A stretch of 5,538 bases of DNA from Candidatus Njordarchaeota archaeon (GTDB lineage: Archaea > Asgardarchaeota > Njordarchaeia > Njordarchaeales > Njordarchaeaceae): positions 1-5,538 of the forward strand of contig JAHKLG010000101.1 of NCBI GenBank assembly GCA_029856625.1, given 5' to 3'. A program made the translations under genes and the position numbers. The notes beneath the pieces were generated by a model. It made no database searches and was not told the DNA's origin. It saw nothing but the letters and a program-made list of their open reading frames with translations. Position 1 is the first letter of the stretch; every line of letters begins with the position of its first letter. Of the stretch, positions 1 through 4,737 are shown in pieces.

Positions 1-1
1 A

Positions 2-406
2 ATAGGGGATATAGAGAGTGGTGAGAAACCAGTTGTTTACTTCAACGAGATATCCCCAAGACCTCATGATACAGGGATGGTGACTCTAGTTACGCAAGAT
101 CTATCAGAGATGGCTCTCCATGTTAGAGCTATTTTAGGATTACCAATACCGAGAATATACCTACATACTCCAGGTGCTTCTCATGTTGTACTCGCTAGGA
201 AAGCTGGCTACTGGGCCCCCGGTTACTCTGGCGTCTGGGATGCGCTCAAAATACCCGGAATACACCTTAGATTATTCGGTAAACCAGTGACTTATTATGA
301 GCGTAGAATGGGTGTTGTGTTAGCTATTGGTAAAAACACTATTGAAGCTCGCGAAAAAGCTATGAAGGCTGCTCATATTTTGGAGGAGGGCATCGTTTAT
401 GAATAG
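2..406 (+). CDS. purT: Formate-dependent phosphoribosylglycinamide formyltransferase 2, 3' part only
   Basis: Only the last 134 residues are present; the reading frame is open to the left edge, so the start lies upstream of the window and the first internal ATG (77) is not the start. PurT is a cytoplasmic ATP-grasp enzyme that makes formyl-GAR from GAR, formate and ATP, the third step of purine synthesis, without folate. The visible part carries the family's C-terminal signature EISPRPHDTGMVT (visible residues 16-28), followed by QDLSEMALHVRAILGLPIP, the LRLFGKP strand and the final helix seen at the end of E. coli PurT. PurK, the closest relative, reads differently here, so PurT is preferred. 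The E. coli protein is about 390 residues, so roughly one third is visible. The stop codon lies inside purE (8-nt overlap), which indicates one transcript with the genes that follow. Confidence 0.93.
   Translation: MGDIESGEKPVVYFNEISPRPHDTGMVTLVTQDLSEMALHVRAILGLPIPRIYLHTPGASHVVLARKAGYWAPGYSGVWDALKIPGIHLRLFGKPVTYYERRMGVVLAIGKNTIEAREKAMKAAHILEEGIVYE
382..390 (+). promoter_or_regulatory. Ribosome binding site of purE, inside purT
   Basis: GGAGGAGGG ends 8 nt before the purE ATG at 399 and supports that start. It lies within the purT coding region, where it encodes Glu-Glu-Gly near the C-terminus. The same motif recurs before purM. Confidence 0.8.
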
Positions 407-830
407 AGACCCATTAGTAGCTGTGATAATGGGTAGTGAGAGTGATCGCCCCATAGCTGAGAAAGTTACGAAGATTCTTGAACGGTATGATGTTCCCTAC
501 GAAGTTAAAGTATTATCCGCTCATAGAAACCCGAAAGAGCTTGAAGAATATGTTACCTCCTCCAAAGCTCATATTTTTATTGGTATTGCGGGTCTAGCAG
601 CCCACTTACCTGGCTTTATTGCAAGTCGAACTAATAAACCCGTGATTGGGGTTCCTGTAAGTGCGAAGTTAGGTGGTTTAGATGCCCTATTATCCATTGT
701 TCAGATGCCTAGAGGAGTACCAGTAGCCACTGTTGGTATTGATAATGGCGAGAATGCTGCTTACTTAGCTCTCAGAATTCTTGCTCTTTATGATGAAGAG
801 ATCCGTAAGAAGCTGGAGGAGGGCAAATGA
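399..830 (+). CDS. purE: N5-carboxyaminoimidazole ribonucleotide mutase
   Basis: This is a 143-residue PurE, which converts N5-CAIR to CAIR in the cytoplasm at the sixth stage of purine synthesis. Family motifs are complete: GSESD (residues 12-16, phosphate and ribose binding), SAHRNP (40-45) with the catalytic His42, AGLAAHLPG (64-72), PVIGVPV (81-87) and LLSIVQMPRGVPVATV (97-112). The SAHR and AAHLPG versions match class I PurE (mutase acting after PurK) rather than class II AIR carboxylases, so a purK gene is expected elsewhere; it is not in the window. The protein ends just after the last core helix and lacks the roughly 25-residue tail of the E. coli enzyme. The ATG at 399 is preceded by GGAGGAGGG. 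The gene overlaps purT by 8 nt, and its TGA overlaps the purM ATG (ATGA). Confidence 0.95.
   Translation: MNRDPLVAVIMGSESDRPIAEKVTKILERYDVPYEVKVLSAHRNPKELEEYVTSSKAHIFIGIAGLAAHLPGFIASRTNKPVIGVPVSAKLGGLDALLSIVQMPRGVPVATVGIDNGENAAYLALRILALYDEEIRKKLEEGK
815..823 (+). promoter_or_regulatory. Ribosome binding site of purM, inside purE
   Basis: GGAGGAGGG sits in the last codons of purE (Glu-Glu-Gly) and ends 3 nt before the purM ATG at 827; counted from the leading GGAGG the spacer is 7 nt. It supports the ATGA-overlapping start. Confidence 0.78.
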
Positions 831-1876
831 GAAAGGAGAAAAGCTGGACTTATGCGAAGGCTGGGGTAGATATCGATAAGGTCTCTATTCTTCAAAAACA
901 CGCCTTAAGTATTATTGAAAACCTCTCCCAGAAGCTTAAGATTCCCGTTCATGGCTTAAGGGGTAGATTCACAACATTTGTTGAGATTAATGGTCTCAGA
1001 ATCGCTCTTCACGTAGATGGCGTGGGAACAAAAGTGCTCGTTGCCCAACTCGTTGGTAGTTATTGGCAAGTTGGTCAAGATGTTGTGGCAATGAATGTGA
1101 ATGATCTAGTAGCTGGTGGTGCAGATCCTTTTGCCATAGTGGATTACTTAGCAATGGAAAAGCCAGATGAGGAGATATTTACAGGGGTCATGAAAGGCAT
1201 TTCGTCTGCTTGTGAGGAAGCGAAGGTTGTGCTTATGGGAGGTGAGACAGCTATTATGCCAGATGTTGTAAAGGGTTATATCCCTGGTAAAGGCTTCGAC
1301 TTGGTAGCTACTGGAATGGGTATTGTGAAATGGAATGCAGAAATCGGGTCTGAAAATGATGTTCTAATCGGTTTTGAAAGTAATGGTATTCATTCTAACG
1401 GCTTATCACTTGCTAGAAAGGTTCTTCTCAGTAAGTATAAAGTAGATGACCTCTTCCCATATGATGAAAGTAGAACTATTGGAGAGGAGTTATTGAGACC
1501 AACTAGAATATATGTTAATCTCTGCAGAGAGTTATGGGAGAGGAGGCTAGTGAAGAACTTCGCTCATATTACTGGTGGCGCGTTTAGGAAGATAAAGAGA
1601 GTCCTAAAAGAGGGCCTAGGAGCTATTCTTAATGTACCAGAGCCACCACCAATATTTAAGCTCATCAAGGAGGAGGGTAATGTGCCCTGGAATGAGATGT
1701 ATAGGACATTTAATATGGGAGTTGGAATGGTAGCTATTACTACACGTGATAATGTTGATGAGATCATTTCCATTGCCAAGAAGTTTGGTATTAAAGCATT
1801 CTTACTAGGGAGAGTGATTAAGGGGGATGCTATATTGATAAGGGTAGAGAGCATTGGAGAGGTGAGGATTTCGTGA
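827..1876 (+). CDS. purM: Phosphoribosylformylglycinamidine cyclo-ligase (AIR synthetase)
   Basis: This is a full-length PurM of 349 residues, close to the bacterial length. It closes the imidazole ring in the cytoplasm: FGAM plus ATP gives AIR, ADP and phosphate. Motifs run in family order: TYAKAGVDID (8-17), the ATP-binding HVDGVGTK (62-69), GQDVVAMNVNDLVAGGADP (83-101), GGETAIMPD (138-146), FDLVATGMGIV, then the C-terminal domain with ESNGIHSNGLSLAR, AHITGG and MYRTFNMGVGMV. The usual AHITGGG is AHITGGA here, a mild change in a conserved glycine run. The start is fixed by an ATGA overlap with purE and a strong upstream GGAGGAGGG. The TGA stop overlaps the GTG start of the following purP gene. 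PurM's product AIR is the substrate of the PurK/PurE pair, which matches the gene order. Confidence 0.96.
   Translation: MRKEKSWTYAKAGVDIDKVSILQKHALSIIENLSQKLKIPVHGLRGRFTTFVEINGLRIALHVDGVGTKVLVAQLVGSYWQVGQDVVAMNVNDLVAGGADPFAIVDYLAMEKPDEEIFTGVMKGISSACEEAKVVLMGGETAIMPDVVKGYIPGKGFDLVATGMGIVKWNAEIGSENDVLIGFESNGIHSNGLSLARKVLLSKYKVDDLFPYDESRTIGEELLRPTRIYVNLCRELWERRLVKNFAHITGGAFRKIKRVLKEGLGAILNVPEPPPIFKLIKEEGNVPWNEMYRTFNMGVGMVAITTRDNVDEIISIAKKFGIKAFLLGRVIKGDAILIRVESIGEVRIS
1859..1865 (+). promoter_or_regulatory. Ribosome binding site supporting a GTG start of the first purP gene
   Basis: GAGGTGA, a good match to the archaeal Shine-Dalgarno GGAGGTGAT, ends 7 nt before the GTG at 1873. The in-frame stop TAA at 1819-1821 and the absence of any ATG or TTG in frame between it and 1873 make the GTG the only plausible start. 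Confidence 0.7.
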
Positions 1877-2883
1877 GCGAGATAAAGACCATAGCTACTC
1901 TTGCCAGTCACTCTGCTTTGCAAATTCTTAAAGGAGCTAAGGAGGAAGGATTCGAGACTATAGCTATTTGTCTGAGGAGAAGATTGGGTGTTTATGAGAG
2001 ATTCAGACATTTTATTGATCGGATAATCGTCGTAGATGATTTCAAGGAGATTGTTAATAAGGATATTCAAAAAGAGTTATTCGAGATGAGGGCTATCCTT
2101 ATTCCCCACGGTAGTTTTGTCGAGTATCTTGGGATCGAGAATATTGAGAGGATAGAGGTTCCAATTTTTGGTAATAAGAAGCTTATGATTTGGGAGCATG
2201 ATGCTTGGAGAAAGTTAGAGCTATTAGAGAAGAGTGGGATTAGGACTCCAAAACTCTTTAGGAAGATTGATGAAGTAGATAGGCCTGTTATTGTTAAGTT
2301 TCATGGTGCTAAGGGTGGGAGAGGCTACTTTGTGGCTAGGAACTCAGAAGAACTTAGAAATAAACTTGCAGAGAAGGGGCTTGATGCGTCCCAATTAATC
2401 ATCCAAGAATATATTTTTGGTACACCAATGTATTTTCATTACTTCTACTCACCTATATTAAAGCGACTGGAGCTATTGGGAGCTGATATTAGATATGAGA
2501 GCGAGGTAGATGGTATAAAGAGATACCCTTATCCAGTTGAGGATTATACATTCACCGTAGTTGGTAATATTCCCCTCGTTCTTAGGGAATCCCTGCTCGA
2601 GCAAGTATTTGATTATGGTGAAAAATTTGTTGTCGCTACAAGAAATTTAATTCCCCCAGGAGTTATAGGGCCTTTCTGTTTGGAAGCCATTTGTAAGAGT
2701 AATTTAGAGATTGTTGTTTTTGAGTTCTCTGGTAGGATTGTTGCTGGGACTAATCTTTATGTTCGCGGTTCTCCTTATAGCTGGTTATATTTTAATGAAC
2801 CGATGAGCACCGGGAGGCGTATTGCTCGTGAAATAAAGCTTGCTATTGAAAAAAATGCATTGAATAAAATAATTGTGGGGTGA
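1873..2883 (+). CDS. purP: Formate-dependent AICAR formyltransferase (FAICAR synthetase), canonical-residue PurP
   Basis: This 336-residue protein belongs to the archaeal PurP family (N-terminal DUF1246, C-terminal DUF1297), an ATP-grasp enzyme that makes FAICAR from AICAR, formate and ATP, replacing folate-dependent PurH. Family landmarks are intact: LASHSAL (10-16), PHGSF (78-82), IFGNKKLMIWE (98-108), the ATP-grasp loop KFHGAKGGRGYF (142-153), HYFYSP (189-194), DIRYES (205-210), GNIPLVLRES (231-240), PPGVIGPFCLE (261-271) and the likely metal-ligand segment VFEFSGR (282-288). I matched these by recall to the Methanocaldococcus jannaschii enzyme. The N-terminus is short: translation starts almost directly at the first strand, without the roughly 16-residue lead-in present in that protein and in the downstream paralogue. 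The gene starts at a GTG overlapping the purM stop (GTGA), so coupled translation is likely. This is the better candidate of the two for the real formyltransferase. Confidence 0.92.
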   Translation: MSEIKTIATLASHSALQILKGAKEEGFETIAICLRRRLGVYERFRHFIDRIIVVDDFKEIVNKDIQKELFEMRAILIPHGSFVEYLGIENIERIEVPIFGNKKLMIWEHDAWRKLELLEKSGIRTPKLFRKIDEVDRPVIVKFHGAKGGRGYFVARNSEELRNKLAEKGLDASQLIIQEYIFGTPMYFHYFYSPILKRLELLGADIRYESEVDGIKRYPYPVEDYTFTVVGNIPLVLRESLLEQVFDYGEKFVVATRNLIPPGVIGPFCLEAICKSNLEIVVFEFSGRIVAGTNLYVRGSPYSWLYFNEPMSTGRRIAREIKLAIEKNALNKIIVG

Positions 2884-2884
2884 T
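2877..2884 (+). promoter_or_regulatory. Ribosome binding site deciding the start of the second purP gene
   Basis: GGGGTGAT contains GGTGAT, complementary to the 3' end of archaeal 16S rRNA, and lies 3 nt upstream of the ATG at 2888. It favours that ATG over the in-frame TTG at 2873, which would add only Met-Trp-Gly-Asp-Asp and would use up the binding site as coding sequence. The TGA of the upstream gene (2881-2883) falls inside this motif. Confidence 0.72.
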
Positions 2885-2887
2885 GAT

Positions 2888-3994
2888 ATGATCAGCGTAG
2901 ATGAGATGAGGAAGCTTGTTAGGGATGAGTATGATTGGGATAATATACATATTGGAGTATTAGGTAGTCACTCCGCCTTAGATGTATTAGATGGGGCTAA
3001 GGATGAGGGATTTAAGACTGTAGTTATATGTCAGCGTGGAAGAGAAAAGCCCTATCTGAGATTTAAGAGGCTCTGTGATGAAGTGATAATTCTGGATAAG
3101 TTTAGAGATATGGTGCGGGAGGAAGTTCAGGAAAGGTTGAGGGAATTAAACACAATATTTGTCCCAAATAGGAGCTTTTCCGTATACGTTGGTTACGATA
3201 ATATAGAAAATGTTCTAAGAATTCCACTATTTGGATCACGCCACCTATTAAGGGCTGAAGAGAGAGTAGGCGAAGTGAATTATTATAGAATTCTGGATGC
3301 CGCGGGAATCAGAAGACCTAAGACTTTTAAAGATCCCTCAGAGATCGATAGACCAGTTATTGTAAAGGCTATGGCAGCTGGTAGTGTAGAAAGAGCATTT
3401 TTTGTTGCTATGAGCCCTGAGGATTTTTGGTCTAAGGTTGAGGAGCTTAAAAGGCAGGGGTTAATAACTGATAAAGAAATTAGAGAGGCTTCGATAGAGG
3501 AGCTTGTTATAGGTGTTGATTTCAACTTTAATTATTTTAACTCCATCATTCGTAACGAGTTAGAATTTCATGGTATTGATAGGAGATTGCAAACTAATAT
3601 TCATGGTTTCGTGAGACTACCAGCGAATATCCAGCTAGAGCTTAAAGATTTTACAATAAGGAATGTCGAGATAGGTCATATGCTAGCTACTATTAGGGAA
3701 TCACAGCTCGTCAAAGTTTTCGATATGGGGGAGAGATTTGTCGAGACTCTGGAAAAAATGTATCCTCCAGGGATAATAGGGCCTTTCACATTACAGACAA
3801 TCGTTACGGAGAAGCTAGAGTTTGTAGTGGTGGATGTTGCTTTTAGGATCGGAGGCGGAACAAATGTATGGGCGGGAATAGGTAGTCAATACAGCAAATT
3901 CTACTTCGGGGAACCAATAAGCATAGGCCGGAGAATAGCGATAGAGATTAGGGAAGCAATAGAGAATGATTCATTAGATAAAATCGTTACCTAA
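2888..3994 (+). CDS. Divergent PurP-family ATP-grasp paralogue
   Basis: This 368-residue protein aligns along its whole length with the preceding PurP, so it is a paralogue and not a fragment. The start MISVDEM resembles the beginning of known PurP proteins, and LGSHSAL (25-31), YPPGIIGPFTLQ (292-303), IRES (269-272) and GEPISIGRRIA (341-351) are kept. Other positions are changed. The glycine-rich ATP-grasp loop reads KAMAAGSVERAFF (160-172) instead of KFHGAKGGRGYF and is one residue longer. PHGSF is PNRSF (93-97), the WE of the purine-pocket segment is AE (123-124), HYFYSP is NYFNSI (215-220), RYES is RLQT (233-236), and the FE of the metal segment is VD (315-316). These suggest altered or lost ATP use. 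PurP paralogues are known in several archaea, but the role of such copies is not clear to me. A non-catalytic partner of PurP, or a changed activity in late purine synthesis, are both possible. It lies 4 nt after purP in the same operon. Confidence 0.85.
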   Translation: MISVDEMRKLVRDEYDWDNIHIGVLGSHSALDVLDGAKDEGFKTVVICQRGREKPYLRFKRLCDEVIILDKFRDMVREEVQERLRELNTIFVPNRSFSVYVGYDNIENVLRIPLFGSRHLLRAEERVGEVNYYRILDAAGIRRPKTFKDPSEIDRPVIVKAMAAGSVERAFFVAMSPEDFWSKVEELKRQGLITDKEIREASIEELVIGVDFNFNYFNSIIRNELEFHGIDRRLQTNIHGFVRLPANIQLELKDFTIRNVEIGHMLATIRESQLVKVFDMGERFVETLEKMYPPGIIGPFTLQTIVTEKLEFVVVDVAFRIGGGTNVWAGIGSQYSKFYFGEPISIGRRIAIEIREAIENDSLDKIVT

Positions 3995-4000
3995 CACAAA

Positions 4001-4032
4001 TCTTTCATCACAATTTTTAATAGTTTCTCGTT
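4001..4032 (+). terminator. Possible T-rich terminator of the purine operon
   Basis: The region just after the last purine gene holds several pyrimidine runs (TCTTTC, a five-T run at 4014-4018, TTTCTCGTTC) with no stable hairpin. Archaeal RNA polymerase can stop at T-rich tracts, and the next gene has its own TATA box, so termination here is plausible. The tract is short, so this is weak evidence. Confidence 0.3.
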
Positions 4033-4044
4033 CTACCTCTTATA

Positions 4045-4053
4045 TTTATATAA
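4045..4053 (+). promoter_or_regulatory. TATA box of the vapBC pair
   Basis: TTTATATAA fits the archaeal TATA consensus and is the best match in the 95-nt gap before the antitoxin frame. With the usual spacing of about 25 nt, transcription would begin near 4075, giving a short leader of roughly 15 nt to the ATG at 4090 or 33 nt to the ATG at 4108. The surroundings are very AT-rich, so chance matches are possible. Confidence 0.5.
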
Positions 4054-4078
4054 TCATATAGTCATATATTCTATAGAT
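4053..4078. repeat. Short direct and inverted repeats in the vapBC promoter (operator candidate)
   Basis: TCATATA occurs twice, at 4054-4060 and 4062-4068, with an 8-nt period. ATCATATAG (4053-4061) and CTATAGAT (4071-4078) form an imperfect inverted repeat with a 9-nt spacer. These lie between the TATA box and the start codon, where a ribbon-helix-helix antitoxin would be expected to bind for autoregulation. AT-rich sequence makes such repeats easy to get by chance. Confidence 0.3.
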
Positions 4079-4107
4079 AATGACTTGCAATGTTCTGGAT
4101 GAGAACT

Positions 4108-4320
4108 ATGTCCACTACTGTGCTTGTTAAGAAAGATACAATTAAGCTCTTGGAGAAGGCTAAGAGAATTCTTAAGCTTAGATCTTATGATGAGGTAATT
4201 AGAGTAGCTGTTGAGAAGCTCCTTAATATTCCTGATGATATGTTTGGCATCGACAGGGGGAGAATTAGCCCGTTCAGTGAGGGAGACAGATTGTTTTCAG
4301 AAGATGAGAGTGAGGATTAA
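4108..4320 (+). CDS. vapB: VapB-type antitoxin, ribbon-helix-helix family
   Basis: This small acidic-tailed protein (70 residues from the chosen start) is the antitoxin of the toxin gene that follows. Residues 1-40 fit a ribbon-helix-helix fold: a strand STTVLVKKDT for DNA contact, helix IKLLEKAKRIL, then SYDEVIRVAVEKLL. The tail MFGIDRGRISPFSEGDRL, then an acidic run, resembles the toxin-neutralising tail of many archaeal VapB proteins. The start is uncertain: ATG codons in frame at 4090 and 4099 would add MFWMRT or MRT. I prefer 4108 because MSTTV fits the usual family start and a weak GGATGAG lies upstream (4097-4103), but a start at 4090 cannot be excluded. The stop TAA overlaps the toxin ATG by one base (TAATG), so the two are coupled. 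The pair has its own promoter candidate and probably represses itself. Confidence 0.85.
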   Translation: MSTTVLVKKDTIKLLEKAKRILKLRSYDEVIRVAVEKLLNIPDDMFGIDRGRISPFSEGDRLFSEDESED

Positions 4321-4730
4321 TGATAATAGTACTTGATTCATGGGCTTGGATAGAGTATTTCTCTGGAAGCGAGCATGGATTAATCGTAAAGGATTATCTT
4401 GAGAAGCATCAAATAATTACCCCCAACATTGTTCTCCTCGAAATAGCTGGTAAATATGCGCGTGAAGGATTCAATAGAGAAGAAATTCTAAAGAGATTAT
4501 TGTTCATCATAAAGAAGAGTGAGATAATAGATTTTGATCATGAGCTAGCAGTTGAGGCGGCGGAGTGCCTAATTGAGTTGAGGAAACATGCAAAGAAGCA
4601 AGGGATAAAACAGAGACCCGGTATAGCTGATGGCTTAATTCTGGCTATCACGAGAAAAGTTAGAGGAAAATTATTAACTGGAGATAAACATTTTAAGGGC
4701 TTAAGAGATGTCATATTTATTAAGAGATGA
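4320..4730 (+). CDS. vapC: VapC-type PIN-domain ribonuclease toxin
   Basis: This 136-residue protein is a single PIN domain of typical VapC length. The acidic active-site residues that hold Mg2+ or Mn2+ are all recognisable: Asp6 in VLDSWAWIEY (4-13), Glu41 in LLEIAGKYAREG (39-50), Asp104 in GIADGLILA (101-109) and Asp122 in LLTGDKHFKGL (118-128). VapC toxins cleave RNA, often tRNA or rRNA, in the cytoplasm and are held inactive by the paired VapB; the target here cannot be told from sequence. The set of catalytic residues looks intact, so the toxin is probably functional. The ATG overlaps the vapB stop, so synthesis depends on antitoxin translation. Its stop is only 7 nt from the stop of the convergent permease gene. 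Confidence 0.92.
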   Translation: MIIVLDSWAWIEYFSGSEHGLIVKDYLEKHQIITPNIVLLEIAGKYAREGFNREEILKRLLFIIKKSEIIDFDHELAVEAAECLIELRKHAKKQGIKQRPGIADGLILAITRKVRGKLLTGDKHFKGLRDVIFIKR

Positions 4731-4737
4731 TAATGGA

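Noticed and set aside
77..406. A complete 109-residue protein starting at ATG 77
   Set aside because: The frame continues upstream to the window edge with the conserved PurT sequence EISPRPHDTG directly before this Met, so it is an internal codon of a longer gene.
1564..2070. Minus-strand open frame of 168 codons across the purM/purP junction
   Set aside because: It lies opposite two strongly conserved genes, has no recognisable domain and no ribosome binding site that I can see, and is explained as a shadow of the coding strand.
2880..2886. GTGATGA, a perfect C-box match for a C/D guide RNA
   Set aside because: No CTGA D box follows within a normal guide RNA length. The sequence is accounted for by the purP stop codon and the ribosome binding site of the next gene.
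3283..3525. Minus-strand open frame of 80 codons inside the second purP gene
   Set aside because: It is antisense to a conserved protein, its serine- and leucine-rich composition is typical of shadow frames, and no motif is present.
2888..3994. The second purP gene as a decaying pseudogene
   Set aside because: The frame is intact over 368 codons with a good ribosome binding site, and scaffold motifs are kept while specific functional positions are changed, which does not look like neutral decay.
4005..4011. Minus-strand GTGATGA, another C-box match, in the gap after the purine operon
   Set aside because: No minus-strand CTGA is found in the following roughly 80 nt, and no D' or C' elements are visible.
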